64,000 bases of DNA. Source: Bacillus cereus ATCC 14579. Its GTDB lineage: Bacteria; Bacillota; Bacilli; Bacillales; Bacillaceae_G. Position 1 is the first letter of the stretch; every line of letters starts with the position of its first letter. The stretch is taken from contig NC_004722.1 in the NCBI RefSeq assembly GCF_000007825.1, positions 4,442,501 through 4,506,500 of the forward strand, written 5' to 3'. The translations under genes were made by a program, and so were the position numbers. Below, piece after piece: positions 8,162 through 17,684 of the stretch. The notes beneath the pieces were generated by a model. That model was given only the letters and a program-made list of their open reading frames with translations, did not search any database and had not been told where the DNA came from.

Positions 8162-8732
8162 ATGAAGAATATTTCATCGTTAAATGTAATACCGCCACTT
8201 CTTCTTCTTCATTTTTATAAATATGCTTCTTATTCGCTTCAAATTGAATGGAATCAAACTCATTTAATTCGTATACATCATTCTCCACTTGAATAGACAC
8301 TTTCCCTTTCATTACCGTTACAAGCTCAATCGCACCTTCATGATGAGCTTCTGGCTCATATATACTATTTGATCGTAAACAAGCACGGTGCATTTCCATC
8401 CCTGTTTCTTTCGTATAACGGAACATCGTTTCTAAATGCCACGCTTGTCCTTCATCTACTGCAAATCCTTCTCCACAGCGCGCAACAGCTACAGGTTCTC
8501 CAGCAACCATTAATCTGGATAAAGGAATTGATAACCCTTTCGTTATTTTCCAAATGACAGCTAGTGTCGGATTTGTTTCCCCTCTTTCTATCTTTCCTAA
8601 TGTTAATTTACTAACTCCTGTTTTATGGGCTAATTCTTCTAAACTTAATTTCTGTTCATTTCGAATTTGTCTCAATAACTGTCCAACTTGTTGAATGACT
8701 TCTTTCGTTTGCATATCTTCATTTTCTTTCAT
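8160..8732 (-). CDS. XRE-family regulator with C-terminal cupin domain
   Basis: 190 residues. An N-terminal XRE helix-turn-helix (about 15-70, LAHKTGVSKLTLGKIERGETNPTL) is joined to a cupin sensor domain (about 105-185) with the pattern HHEGAIELVTVMKGK. Such proteins usually regulate an adjacent transporter or metabolic gene and bind a small ligand in the cupin. ATG 8732 is chosen because GAGGTGG lies eight bases upstream; the longer ORF begins inside that site. The gene is divergent from the EamA exporter, its likely target. Confidence 0.86.
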   Translation of the reverse strand: MKENEDMQTKEVIQQVGQLLRQIRNEQKLSLEELAHKTGVSKLTLGKIERGETNPTLAVIWKITKGLSIPLSRLMVAGEPVAVARCGEGFAVDEGQAWHLETMFRYTKETGMEMHRACLRSNSIYEPEAHHEGAIELVTVMKGKVSIQVENDVYELNEFDSIQFEANKKHIYKNEEEEVAVLHLTMKYSS

Positions 8733-8832
8733 ATATAAAACCACCTCAAAGTATAAAATAGTTTACTTTTAACAAATGAAAGTATATCATACTATACATA
8801 ATTATTTATTTTCGAAAGGAGTGCTATACTTC

Positions 8833-9799
8833 ATGCGCGCAATTTTATTAGGTCTTTTATCATCGGCCTTTTTTTCTGCAACCTTTATTATTAATAAAGC
8901 AATGAATGTATCTGGAACGAGCTGGGCTTGGACAGCTTCCTTCCGTTTTTTATTTGCTCTTCCTATTTTATTCCTTATCGTTTTATTTCGCAAAAACTTT
9001 AGGGGATTATGGGAAGAGTTAAAAAAACATCCATTGGCATGGATCGGATGGGGTTCTGTTGCCGGTATTGGTTTTTATTCTTTATTAAGTTTCTCAGCTG
9101 TCTTTTCTCCAGCTTGGCTCGTTGCTGGAACTTGGCAAGTTACGATTTTAGCTGGTTTACTACTATCACCACTATTTTTCGTAAAAATAGAAACAAAATC
9201 AGGTACGAAACTTGTACGCGGGAAAAATTCCACTTCGTAGCTTATATGTTGCATTATTTATTTTACTTGGTGTAATTTGTATGCAAGCAACTGCCGCAGG
9301 CCATATTACAATGACTCAGTTCATTTCAGGTTTTTTACCTGTCGTATTAGCCGCTTTCTTATATCCGTTCGGTAACCGAAAAATGATGGAGCTTGTTGGT
9401 GGACGCCTTGATACGTTCCAACGTGTATTAGGAATGGCAATTGGAAGTCTTCCTATAACAATCTTGCTTGGTATATACGGATTTTCTACTACTGGCATTC
9501 CAACATCCAACCAAATGCTTCAAGGATTTTTGTTAGCATTATGTTCCGGCGTTATTGCAACGATGACATTTTTCTTTGCTACTGACTTAGCAAAAGATAA
9601 CCTCGCTCTACTTGGAGCTGTTGAAGCAACACAAGCTGGAACGATGGTCTTTACCGTACTTGGAGAAATCATTTTCTTAAATGGTTCACTCCCTGGAGGA
9701 CTTTCTCTCATCGGAATGATTATTATCATGTTAGGAATGGTTGCAAATAGTATTTTAAACCGTTCTGTTCCAGTCGTTAAACAGAAAAAATCGGCATAA
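8833..9799 (+). pseudogene. EamA/DMT-family exporter, frameshifted
   Basis: The intact product would be a 321-residue, ten-segment drug/metabolite transporter. The 5' part reads MRAILLGLLSSAFFSATFIINKAMN and breaks after LVRGK; the 3' part continues as IPLRSLYVALFILLG in the +1 frame through to the stop at 9799. The total length is 3n+1, and removing one A from the run at 9223-9227 restores a single ORF. The start ATG at 8833 has GAAAGGAG upstream. It is divergent from the XRE-cupin regulator. The base could be a true mutation or a homopolymer sequencing error. Confidence 0.82.
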
Positions 9800-9802
9800 A
9801 AA

Positions 9803-9842
9803 AAGGGTATGGTTCTATAGAGATGAACCATACTCTTTTTTA
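9803..9842 (+). terminator. Terminator after the EamA gene
   Basis: Stem AGGGTATGGTTC (9804-9815) with GAACCATACTCT (9825-9836), followed by T-run. Confidence 0.85.
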
Positions 9843-9942
9843 TTGTCCCCCTATTTCGCCTTATCAGAATAGTATTTCATTGGCTGTTTATACTAAAACT
9901 TATGTTATAATACGTTTCATGCGCATTAATAGGAGGTAAATT

Positions 9943-10608
9943 ATGTTAAAAAAAGCAATCGCTGAATTTATTGGTACATTTGTACTTGTATTATTCGGAA
10001 CTGGAGTAGCTGTCACTGGCGGCGGAATTGAAGGAATTGGAATATTAGGAATCGCTATGGCTTTCGGCTTATCTATTGTAGCTATGGCATATAGCATCGG
10101 AACAATTTCTGGATGTCACATTAACCCAGCAGTATCAGTAGCTATGTTCATCAACAAACGAATGAACGCTATGGAACTTTGTTATTATGTATTAGCTCAA
10201 ATTTTAGGTGGTTTATTAGGAACTGCAACGTTAGTAACAATTTTAAAATCTGCTAAAACACCTTTAGATAATTTAGGACAAAATGGTTTCGGAACTCTTG
10301 GTTTATCTGGAGCATTTTTAGTTGAGTTCATTTTAACTTTCGTATTTATTTTAGTTATCGTTGCTGTAACAGGTAAAAAAGGAAGTTCTTCTTTAGCTGG
10401 ACTAGTAATTGGTTTCACATTAGTTTTAATTCACTTATTAGGAATTCCGTTAACTGGAACATCTGTTAACCCAGCTCGTAGTATCGCACCAGCTTTATTT
10501 GTTGGTGGAGAAGCACTTTCTCAACTATGGGTATTCATCGTAGCACCAATTCTTGGTGGTATCTTCGCAGCTATCGTAGGTAAATTCATTTTAAATACTG
10601 AAAAATAG
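9943..10608 (+). CDS. aqpZ: Aquaporin Z-type water channel
   Basis: 221 residues with six membrane segments and the two half-helix motifs of aquaporins: NPAVS near residue 64 and NPARS near 176. The residues around them (HINPAVS, GTSVNPARS) resemble water-selective AqpZ rather than the glycerol facilitator GlpF, which has longer loops. It gives rapid water flow across the cell membrane. A clear AGGAGG site precedes the ATG. It is a single-gene unit with its own terminator, convergent with an Rrf2 regulator. Confidence 0.92.
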   Translation: MLKKAIAEFIGTFVLVLFGTGVAVTGGGIEGIGILGIAMAFGLSIVAMAYSIGTISGCHINPAVSVAMFINKRMNAMELCYYVLAQILGGLLGTATLVTILKSAKTPLDNLGQNGFGTLGLSGAFLVEFILTFVFILVIVAVTGKKGSSSLAGLVIGFTLVLIHLLGIPLTGTSVNPARSIAPALFVGGEALSQLWVFIVAPILGGIFAAIVGKFILNTEK

Positions 10609-10631
10609 AATTTTCAATATTTCTAAATAAA

Positions 10632-10670
10632 AAAATGCGAGCCCTCATTATGAGGAAGCTCGCTTTTTTT
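10632..10670. terminator. Bidirectional terminator, aqpZ / Rrf2 gene
   Basis: Outer stem GCGAGC (10637-10642) with GCTCGC (10658-10663), inner stem CCTCA/TGAGG, T-run after. Confidence 0.85.
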
Positions 10671-11100
10671 ATTCTTTCATTTTAGACTTTAAATTTGTAA
10701 CTAATTGATCTACCGTTACATTTGCAAGTACGTTTTCCATCGCTTCTTGCGCTTGCATTAAAATAATTTCTAATACTGATTGAATATTAGCTCCTACTGG
10801 ACATTCAATGTTGGGATTTTCATGGAAGGAAAATAGTTGTCCTTCTTCTACAACTTCCACTGCTTTATATACATCAAGTAATGTAATTTCTTCTAAATCT
10901 CGAGCAAGTGTCGTACCACCTTTACCAGCTTGTACATCAACAAGTCCTGCTCTCTTCAACATTCCTGTAATGCGACGAATCACAACTGGATTTGTATTCA
11001 CACTACCGGCAATCCATTCAGAGGTACAGCGAGAGTTTCGATCTATCGCAAGTAATGTCAGCATATGAACACCTACTGTAAAACGACTACTAATCCCCAT
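10669..11100 (-). CDS. Rrf2-family transcriptional regulator (YwnA-like)
   Basis: 143 residues with the Rrf2 winged helix: SSRFTVGVHMLTLLA at the N-terminus and a recognition region NPVVIRRITGMLKRAGLV at about 37-54, then the conserved GKGGTTLA wing. Only one cysteine (IECPVG) lies in the region where Fe-S Rrf2 members have three, so an Fe-S cluster is unlikely and a YwnA/CymR-like mode is more plausible. ATG 11100 is chosen because AAGGAGGG lies eight bases upstream. The target is unknown. Confidence 0.85.
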   Translation of the reverse strand: MGISSRFTVGVHMLTLLAIDRNSRCTSEWIAGSVNTNPVVIRRITGMLKRAGLVDVQAGKGGTTLARDLEEITLLDVYKAVEVVEEGQLFSFHENPNIECPVGANIQSVLEIILMQAQEAMENVLANVTVDQLVTNLKSKMKE

Positions 11101-11181
11101 CTGCACACCCTCCTTTTTATTCATTCTATTAAAAGACGACTCTTATTATTATATACTATTTTTAATTTATACATAAAGAAA

Positions 11182-11210
11182 AAGCATGATTTCAATAGGA
11201 AATCATGCTT
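11182..11210 (-). terminator. Terminator after the ABC exporter operon
   Basis: Twelve-base perfect stem AAGCATGATTTC (11182-11193) with GAAATCATGCTT (11199-11210), five-base loop; the minus strand continues into a T-rich stretch. Confidence 0.8.
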
Positions 11211-11218
11211 TTCTCTCA

Positions 11219-12445
11219 TTATTGACGCTTTATAAATTTCGCTAAATCTTTAAATTTCACTTTATCTGAGTAATTCATTACGCCGTTTACGTAAATGCGG
11301 CTTGTAACAGCATTTAATACTGCAATTGTCGCCAATAAGACTGCTAATGTTATCGTAATTTCTAGCATACCTGCTTCACCAGCTACAATACGTGAGAAGG
11401 TAACCATCGGTGTAAAAAATGGAACGTAAGAACTTACAACAACGATAGTACTATTCGGATCACTTAATGATTTAATACTAATAAAGAATGCAGCCATAAT
11501 TAAAATCATTACCGGGAAAGATACAGCTTGTAAATCCTCCGTCTTAGACACGACAGCTCCAGCAGCAGCATACATCATCGCATAAAGTAAATATCCCGTA
11601 ATGAAATAAACAAGAAACATGCTGATAACTTTTGCATCTAATTTCGTAAAGTCAATTGGAATACCAAATAGTGAGGCACTTTCTAAATCGACCCAACCTA
11701 ACAAATATGGAATAAGATAACCACACGCCAATACGACAAGTTGCAATAACGCCGTTGAAACAACCGCTAAAATTTTCGCATACATCATCGTAAGAAGCTT
11801 CACTTTCGGAAGCATTACTTCCATTACACGTGATGCCTTTTCAGATGCAATATTCATTGCGATTGTATTTCCGAACGCTACAATAAACATATATAAAGCC
11901 AATGTAAAGAAATAGGCAATTCCGAAAGAAGATGTACGATCTTTTATCGGTTCTTGCTTTACTTGAATTTCTGTTTGTAATTGCTGTGCAATTTCTGGTG
12001 AAACATTATTTTTGGCAATCGTCACCATCGTATATTGTTGCTTTAAATATCCTGCCATAATTGCAGAAGTTGCTTGGCTTGGAAATCCATTATACATATA
12101 TGTAATCGATGGAGCCCCACCCTTTTCCGTCACATGGAATAGACCATCTAAATCGCCTTCTTCTACTTGCTTATGCAGTTTATCAAAATCATCCTTTGAA
12201 CCAATTGTTATTTTTGCTGATGGCAATAGCTTATTTAGCTCATCTTTTTGTACTTTATATGTGGGACTCTCTACTACAACTGCAATTTTATCTTTATCCT
12301 TATTTTTATCATCGCCTGAAGTAAAATGATTAAATGCAAAAATCCCAAACACAACTAAAAATAAAATCGCACTCGTAATTAATGATTTCTTAGATAAAAA
12401 CGCTTCCCTAAAATAAAATGAAAATACGTGAGAAAATTTACGCAT
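11219..12445 (-). CDS. ABC-2 type exporter permease, NatB/YhaP-like
   Basis: 408 residues. One membrane segment at about 20-42, a long extracellular domain (about 45-175), then five or more membrane segments, the layout of NatB/YhaP and related ABC-2 permeases. It follows the ATPase gene by two bases, with its ribosome site inside the ATPase end, so the two form one export complex. The B. subtilis NatAB pair exports sodium; a sodium or drug/peptide export role here is inference only. Confidence 0.85.
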   Translation of the reverse strand: MRKFSHVFSFYFREAFLSKKSLITSAILFLVVFGIFAFNHFTSGDDKNKDKDKIAVVVESPTYKVQKDELNKLLPSAKITIGSKDDFDKLHKQVEEGDLDGLFHVTEKGGAPSITYMYNGFPSQATSAIMAGYLKQQYTMVTIAKNNVSPEIAQQLQTEIQVKQEPIKDRTSSFGIAYFFTLALYMFIVAFGNTIAMNIASEKASRVMEVMLPKVKLLTMMYAKILAVVSTALLQLVVLACGYLIPYLLGWVDLESASLFGIPIDFTKLDAKVISMFLVYFITGYLLYAMMYAAAGAVVSKTEDLQAVSFPVMILIMAAFFISIKSLSDPNSTIVVVSSYVPFFTPMVTFSRIVAGEAGMLEITITLAVLLATIAVLNAVTSRIYVNGVMNYSDKVKFKDLAKFIKRQ

Positions 12446-12447
12446 CG

Positions 12448-13332
12448 TTATTTCGCCCTCTCTACAAAGATTTCGTTTAACGTCGGCTCTAACATTTTGA
12501 ATTGTCGTAAGCTAACACCTTGCTCTTGCAACTGTTGCAAAATCTTGAGAGCTTCCGCATCGTCTTGTACTTTCACATAAAGAAGGCCTTGTTGTTTTTC
12601 ATACGATACATGTATAGCTTCTAATCCCTTTTCATTCTCTACTGTATCTTCAATCGTTAAATTACGGAAACCGTATTCTTTCTTAATATCACTTAGCTGT
12701 CCTTTTACGACTGCTTCACCTTTTTTCAAAATACATACATGTTGGCAAAAAGCCTCTACTTGTTCCATACGATGACTTGATAAAATAATCGTCTTTCCGC
12801 TCTGTACTTGTTCTTCAATAATAATAGCTAACATCCCAGCATTAACTGGATCAAGGCCGCTGAATGGTTCATCTAGAATGAGAAGTTCCGGATTATGAAG
12901 AAGAGCAGCAATTAATTGGATTTTTTGCTGATTCCCTTTTGAAAGCTCTCCAGCCGTTTTAAATTTATATTCTGGTATCGCTAAACGCTCTAACCAGTGA
13001 TCAATAGCGTGATCCACTTCTTTCTTCGACATTCCTTCTAATCTACCAAAATATCGCAGCTGATCTATTACTCTACTTTTTGTATATAAACCTCTTTCTT
13101 CTGGTAAATACCCAATTGTTACACCACTATTTCCAAATGCTTTTCCATCCCATGTAATCGAACCTTCATTAGGCGTTAATAATCCGAGAAGCATTTTGAT
13201 TGTTGTTGTTTTCCCTGCACCATTTCGTCCAAGTAACCCTAGTACTTCACCTTTTGGTAACGAAATTTGCAAACCGTTAACTGCTTTTGATTCCCCAAAT
13301 TGTTTCGTTAAGTTTTGAATTTGTAAACTCAA
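12448..13332 (-). CDS. ABC exporter ATPase, NatA/YhaQ-like
   Basis: 294 residues, cytoplasmic ATPase subunit. Walker A GRNGAGKTT near residue 40, signature LSKGNQQKIQLIAALLH near 130, Walker B LLILDEPFSGLDP near 155 and the switch histidine in SSHRMEQVE. The C-terminal 80 residues form the regulatory extension of the NatA/YhaQ branch. The start is a TTG at 13332 with GGGGAGG eight bases upstream; the longer ORF lacks a ribosome site. It is the first gene of a two-gene operon. Confidence 0.88.
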   Translation of the reverse strand: MSLQIQNLTKQFGESKAVNGLQISLPKGEVLGLLGRNGAGKTTTIKMLLGLLTPNEGSITWDGKAFGNSGVTIGYLPEERGLYTKSRVIDQLRYFGRLEGMSKKEVDHAIDHWLERLAIPEYKFKTAGELSKGNQQKIQLIAALLHNPELLILDEPFSGLDPVNAGMLAIIIEEQVQSGKTIILSSHRMEQVEAFCQHVCILKKGEAVVKGQLSDIKKEYGFRNLTIEDTVENEKGLEAIHVSYEKQQGLLYVKVQDDAEALKILQQLQEQGVSLRQFKMLEPTLNEIFVERAK

Positions 13333-13674
13333 GTATAAAGCCTCCCCTTTAGTATCATTCGTACTCTCTTTCAAAGACTATGTTTATTCAAGACAAAATA
13401 TAGCACCACGCTTCATCCTCTTATATGTAAACATCGTCATGAATCCATCATTTGTTCTATTTAGTTAAAATTGTAAATAACAAAGTTCTTTTTGTCAATT
13501 ATAATTGTCATTACGACAATAAAACTTGTCAAAACAGCTATTATTATTTTGCTCATCTTTCTAATATAGGACATACTACTATATATACAAAAGACAATAT
13601 GCAAATGTTCATATAAAAATATTATATTTTAATATATAATATAAAATGATTTTCTAACATCAAGGAGGATACAT
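13333..13674. other. Intergenic region with TTGTCA direct repeats
   Basis: A 340-bp divergent promoter region, very AT-rich. TTGTCA occurs at 13492, 13505 and 13526, and a reversed TTGTC at 13515-13519, forming TTGTCATTACGACAA as a small palindrome. This may be an operator for the phosphatase gene at 13675, possibly of PhoP type, but the spacing (13 and 21) is not the regular 11 bp of Pho boxes. Confidence 0.35.
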
Positions 13675-14502
13675 ATGAAGATGAAGAGGGGCATTACCAC
13701 TTTATTATCTGTAGCGGTTCTATCTACATCACTTGTAGCATGTTCAGGAACACCAGAGAAAACAGTGGCGAAAGAAGAGAAAGTAAAATTAACAGAACAA
13801 CAATTAATGGCTGATTTATGGTATCAAACAGCCGGTGAAACGAAAGCACTTTACTACCAAGGGTACAACATTGGTCAATTAAAGCTTGATGCAATTCTTG
13901 CAAAAGGGACAGATAAAAAACCTGCTATCGTGCTTGATTTAGACGAAACTGTTTTAGATAACAGTCCTCATCAGGCAATGAGCGTAAAAACAGGCAAAGG
14001 CTATCCTTACAAATGGGATGATTGGATTAACAAAGCTGAGGCTGAAGCCCTTCCAGGCGCAATTGATTTCTTAAAATATACAGAGTCTAAAGGTGTAGAT
14101 ATTTACTACATCTCAAATCGTAAAACGAATCAACTAGATGCAACAATTAAAAATCTTGAGCGTGTAGGTGCTCCTCAAGCAACGAAAGAACATATATTAC
14201 TACAAGATCCGAAAGAAAAAGGAAAAGAAAAACGCCGTGAACTCGTTTCTCAAACCCATGATATTGTCTTATTCTTCGGTGATAACTTATCTGATTTCAC
14301 AGGTTTTGATGGAAAATCTGTAAAAGATCGTAACCAAACAGTAGCAGATTCAAAAGCACAATTTGGTGAGAAATTCATTATTTTCCCGAATCCAATGTAT
14401 GGCGATTGGGAAGGCGCTTTATATGATTATGATTTCAAAAAATCAGATGCAGAAAAAGATAAAATCCGTCGCGACAACTTAAAATCATTTGATGTAAAAT
14501 AA
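13675..14502 (+). CDS. Lipoprotein acid phosphatase, e(P4)/class C type
   Basis: 275 residues. A lipoprotein signal peptide ends in LVAC, with the lipidated Cys at 23. The HAD-fold catalytic motif VLDLDETVLDN lies at 87-97, with the class C signature, an SNRK motif near 145, and the GDNLSDF metal motif near 199. Relatives dephosphorylate nucleoside monophosphates and NMN at the cell surface, helping uptake of nucleosides or phosphate. AAGGAGG precedes the ATG. It is a single-gene unit, convergent with motAB. Confidence 0.9.
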   Translation: MKMKRGITTLLSVAVLSTSLVACSGTPEKTVAKEEKVKLTEQQLMADLWYQTAGETKALYYQGYNIGQLKLDAILAKGTDKKPAIVLDLDETVLDNSPHQAMSVKTGKGYPYKWDDWINKAEAEALPGAIDFLKYTESKGVDIYYISNRKTNQLDATIKNLERVGAPQATKEHILLQDPKEKGKEKRRELVSQTHDIVLFFGDNLSDFTGFDGKSVKDRNQTVADSKAQFGEKFIIFPNPMYGDWEGALYDYDFKKSDAEKDKIRRDNLKSFDVK

Positions 14503-14534
14503 AAGAGGATGGCATTCGCCATCCTCTTTTATTT
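14501..14534. terminator. Bidirectional terminator, phosphatase / motB
   Basis: Thirteen-base perfect stem AAAAGAGGATGGC (14501-14513) with GCCATCCTCTTTT (14518-14530), four-base loop. Confidence 0.9.
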
Positions 14535-15317
14535 TACTTTCTCTGTTAAAGGCAAGATAAATACTTCCACACGCCTATTCTTTGCCTTTCCTTCTTGTGT
14601 ATCGTTTGGAGCAATTGAACGGTATTCTCCGTATCCAATCGCACTAAATTTTTCTGGTTGTAATTCTTTATTTTGCAGTAATACTTGCATAAAATTAACT
14701 GCCCGCTGCGTACTTAATTCCCAATTCGACGCAAACTGCGCATTGGCAATAGGGACATTATCCGTATGACCCGATACTGTAATTTCACGAGGTGACGCTG
14801 AAACAAGTAAGCTAGACATCTCTTTTGCAATCCCTAAAGATTCTAATTTCACATCTGCTTTCCCCGAATCAAACAGTATATTTTCTAATATTGTCACCAT
14901 TAATCCCTTTTCAGTTAATTTAGTTTGAAAAGAAGAAGATAATTGTTTTTCATTAATATATTGATCAATCTTTTTTTGTAATGCTTTCAATTCATCCATC
15001 TCTTTTTTTTCTTTAGCTCTAGCTTCTTCTTGTTTTTTTGCTTGTTCTGCCTCAAGGCTACTTGCTGATAATTCTTTTTCATCATTTGGCTTTTGATCAC
15101 TTAAAAATTCTTTGTTACCTGTTCCCCCAGCTAATTCACTTCGAAAAGCAACTGCCATCTGTTTAAACTTCGCAGCATCTATACTACTCATTGCGAATAA
15201 AACGATAAACAATGCAAATAACAACGTTAACATATCAGAATATGGGATTAACCACGTTTCATCGATATGCTCATCATGTTTTTTCTTTTTGCCTCTTCTA
15301 TTTTTCTTACTCCGCAT
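14529..15317 (-). CDS. motB: Flagellar stator protein MotB
   Basis: 262 residues. Basic N-terminus, one membrane segment (about 22-45) with the ion-carrying Asp28 in IPYSDMLTLLFALFIVLFAMSS, a charged linker, and a C-terminal OmpA-like peptidoglycan-binding domain with the signature ITVSGHTDNVPI and NRRVEVFI. It pairs with MotA to anchor the stator and pass ions that turn the flagellum. It begins inside the end of motA (11-base overlap), so the two are translationally coupled. Whether protons or sodium are used cannot be settled by eye. Confidence 0.93.
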   Translation of the reverse strand: MRSKKNRRGKKKKHDEHIDETWLIPYSDMLTLLFALFIVLFAMSSIDAAKFKQMAVAFRSELAGGTGNKEFLSDQKPNDEKELSASSLEAEQAKKQEEARAKEKKEMDELKALQKKIDQYINEKQLSSSFQTKLTEKGLMVTILENILFDSGKADVKLESLGIAKEMSSLLVSASPREITVSGHTDNVPIANAQFASNWELSTQRAVNFMQVLLQNKELQPEKFSAIGYGEYRSIAPNDTQEGKAKNRRVEVFILPLTEKVK

Positions 15318-16107
15318 TTTTTTCTGCTCCTTTTTCTAGCTTTTTACGCTCAGTTGCAGAAAGTGCACCTAAAATGCGGTTCTTCATAATAAACGGATAT
15401 GTACCTTCTTGTAACATTAATAAACAATCAATGATTAAACGTTTTTTCTCAATTTCAGCTGAAGATTTTTGCTTTAACTTATTTGCAAATGGATGCCATA
15501 ATACATAACCTGAAAAAATACCAAAAATCGTTGCAATAAACGCACCCGAAATAGCATGACCTAACTTTTCAATATCAGTTAAGTTACCAAGCGCAGCTAC
15601 AAGACCGATAACAGCACCTAAAACTCCTAATGTCGGTGCATACGTACCAGCTTGTGAAAAAATAGCAGCTCCCTTTGCATGTCTTTCTTCAATTGCTTCT
15701 AATTCAGATTCCAAAATCTGCTCTAAATCTTCTGCGGATACGCCATCAATCACAAATTTCATACCGCGCAAAAGAAATTCATCTTGAATTTTGTCTAATT
15801 GTTGCTCTAAAGACAAAATACCGTATTTTCTACTTTCAGATGTCCAATGAACAAATAATTCTAGCAACTGTTCATAACTTAAATCCTTTTTATTTGAACC
15901 AAAAAGAACTTTAAATAGTTTTGGAACCCTTTTTAGTTGATTCATCGGAAATGCAATACATACTGCAGCAAATGTACCAATAAAAATAATTAATGCTGCG
16001 GCAGGATTTAATAAGGCTGTTATGTCAGCGCCCTTGACGACCATCCCTACTACCACTGCTACAAATCCTAAAATAAGTCCAATAATTGTTGCAAAATCCA
16101 TTTCCAT
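15307..16107 (-). CDS. motA: Flagellar stator protein MotA
   Basis: 266 residues, four membrane segments (about 5-22, 33-50, 150-170, 182-200) with a large cytoplasmic loop. The conserved PTLGVLGAVIGLVAALGNL segment is the MotA/TolQ/ExbB proton-channel signature. It is the first gene of the motAB operon and forms the stator ring with MotB. Confidence 0.93.
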   Translation of the reverse strand: MEMDFATIIGLILGFVAVVVGMVVKGADITALLNPAAALIIFIGTFAAVCIAFPMNQLKRVPKLFKVLFGSNKKDLSYEQLLELFVHWTSESRKYGILSLEQQLDKIQDEFLLRGMKFVIDGVSAEDLEQILESELEAIEERHAKGAAIFSQAGTYAPTLGVLGAVIGLVAALGNLTDIEKLGHAISGAFIATIFGIFSGYVLWHPFANKLKQKSSAEIEKKRLIIDCLLMLQEGTYPFIMKNRILGALSATERKKLEKGAEKNAE

Positions 16108-16367
16108 TCACTCCTAGTCTATACAAGAAGTTCTTTATTCTCGATAATCGCTACATCTTCTTATGTATATATATTACATAAAAAATGCAAATCATGAAAG
16201 ATAAGAAATGAATTATATAAAAAAATACTACAAATTCACACATTTTCTGACATTTTCTTTGCATTTCTATTACGTTATGACTCTCATATTCCTTTTCCAA
16301 CAAACTAGATTTATAATAAAAAAACAATACACATTTTATGAAGAAGGGACTGTGATTACAAGGCATC

Positions 16368-17147
16368 ATGAAAAAGATAATAATTATTTCTGCCACTACT
16401 ATTGTAATCGGGATCACATCTTTCGCTTACTTTGGTTCTAAAACACCACTACATAATGAAGCAAAAGCTGTCGAAAGTCAAAAGCATAATAACCATAAAA
16501 AAGAAGAGATTCCTGCTTTTCCAAAAGCTGATCATAATGCAAAGAAAATAGACAATGACTTTTCAGTTGTAACAAATCCAAAATCTAATCTTGTCTTAAT
16601 TAATAAACATCGAAAACTACCAGATGGATACATTCCTGAAGACTTAACGAGACCAAATGTACCATTTATTAGTCCAAAAGATAAAGAAAAAACATTGCTG
16701 CGCAAAGATGCTGCCGAGGCACTTGAAAACATGTTCAAAGCTGCGAAAAAAGAAGGGCTTGATCTTACAGCTGTATCTGGTTATCGTTCATACAAACGCC
16801 AAAAATCGTTGCATGATACATACGTTAGACGTCAAGGAAAAGCCGAAGCTAATTCGGTAAGCGCAATTCCTGGTACAAGTGAACACCAAACGGGTTTAGC
16901 AATGGATATTAGTTCAAAATCAGCTAAATTTCAATTAGAGCCTATCTTCGGAGAGACAGCAGAAGGAAAATGGGTCGCGGAACATGCTCATGAATTCGGC
17001 TTTGTCATTCGTTACTTAGAAGATAAAACAGATACAACAGAATATGCCTATGAACCATGGCACTTACGCTACGTTGGTAATCCATACGCTACATACCTAT
17101 ATAAACATCACTTAACATTAGAAGAAGCGATGGAAGACAAAAAATAA
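16368..17147 (+). CDS. D-alanyl-D-alanine carboxypeptidase, VanY family
   Basis: 259 residues, with an N-terminal membrane anchor or signal (about 1-22) and an extracellular LAS metallopeptidase domain from about 75. Zinc and catalytic motifs are visible: SGYRSYKRQ (about 140), SEHQTGLAMDI (about 172-182, His and Asp ligands) and EPWHLRYVG (about 227-235, His ligand). It should trim the terminal D-Ala from peptidoglycan stems. Similar to YodJ-type enzymes of bacilli. A weak AAGG lies before the ATG. No vancomycin cluster is nearby, so a housekeeping wall role is likely. Confidence 0.9.
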   Translation: MKKIIIISATTIVIGITSFAYFGSKTPLHNEAKAVESQKHNNHKKEEIPAFPKADHNAKKIDNDFSVVTNPKSNLVLINKHRKLPDGYIPEDLTRPNVPFISPKDKEKTLLRKDAAEALENMFKAAKKEGLDLTAVSGYRSYKRQKSLHDTYVRRQGKAEANSVSAIPGTSEHQTGLAMDISSKSAKFQLEPIFGETAEGKWVAEHAHEFGFVIRYLEDKTDTTEYAYEPWHLRYVGNPYATYLYKHHLTLEEAMEDKK

Positions 17148-17175
17148 GAGAGCAAATTGCTCTCTTATTTTTCTT
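17143..17175 (+). terminator. Terminator after the carboxypeptidase gene
   Basis: A 26-base perfect palindrome (17143-17168) built on AATAAGAGAGCAA, then TTTTTC. Confidence 0.8.
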
Positions 17176-17183
17176 TCACTCTA

Positions 17184-17630
17184 TTATTGTAGTAATTTCT
17201 TCTTCCATTCTTCAGGCCATGGTTCGCCTCTTCCTGTTTTTTTCGACGCTTGAACCATCATTCCACGACCTACTAAACAAATCTCTCCTTCTGCATTCTT
17301 CACCATATAATGTAAATCTAAAGAAGAATTCCCGACCGATCCTGCCTTTACATACACCTTCAGCTGTTCATCAAAATATATTTGCTTAATAAAATTACAT
17401 TGTAAATCCGCAACAACGATCATCGTTTCTGATGATGCATGTGTCCACTCTTGCATAAATCCAAGTTCTTTAAACAACGCAATACGAGCTTCTTCAAAAT
17501 AAGTAAAAGCAACGACATTATTTACATGTCCAAACATATCTACTTCACCAAAACGAACCTTTACAGGGTTGTAAAACGAAAAACCACTTTCCCATTGCTC
17601 AAAGTCTTCAATATAAGAAATCCTCTTCAT
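17184..17630 (-). CDS. ysmA: Acyl-CoA thioesterase, hot-dog fold (YsmA-like)
   Basis: 148 residues, 4HBT-type thioesterase. The catalytic region VRFGEVDMFGHVNNVVAFTYFEEAR spans about 25-49, with the typical Asp31/His35/Asn pattern. It presumably hydrolyses an acyl-CoA in the cytoplasm; the substrate is unknown. It keeps the B. subtilis order sdhB-ysmA-gerE, although here gerE is 12 kb off. GGAGA precedes the ATG. Confidence 0.88.
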   Translation of the reverse strand: MKRISYIEDFEQWESGFSFYNPVKVRFGEVDMFGHVNNVVAFTYFEEARIALFKELGFMQEWTHASSETMIVVADLQCNFIKQIYFDEQLKVYVKAGSVGNSSLDLHYMVKNAEGEICLVGRGMMVQASKKTGRGEPWPEEWKKKLLQ

Positions 17631-17684
17631 TGTTATCTCTCCTTTTCACCTTGAAATAAACAGAATAAACAGAAAAATATAGTT

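Noticed and set aside
8776..8832. Longer N-terminus for the EamA exporter
   Set aside because: The ribosome site (GAAAGGAG) lies downstream of that ATG, and the family begins with the hydrophobic segment at 8833.
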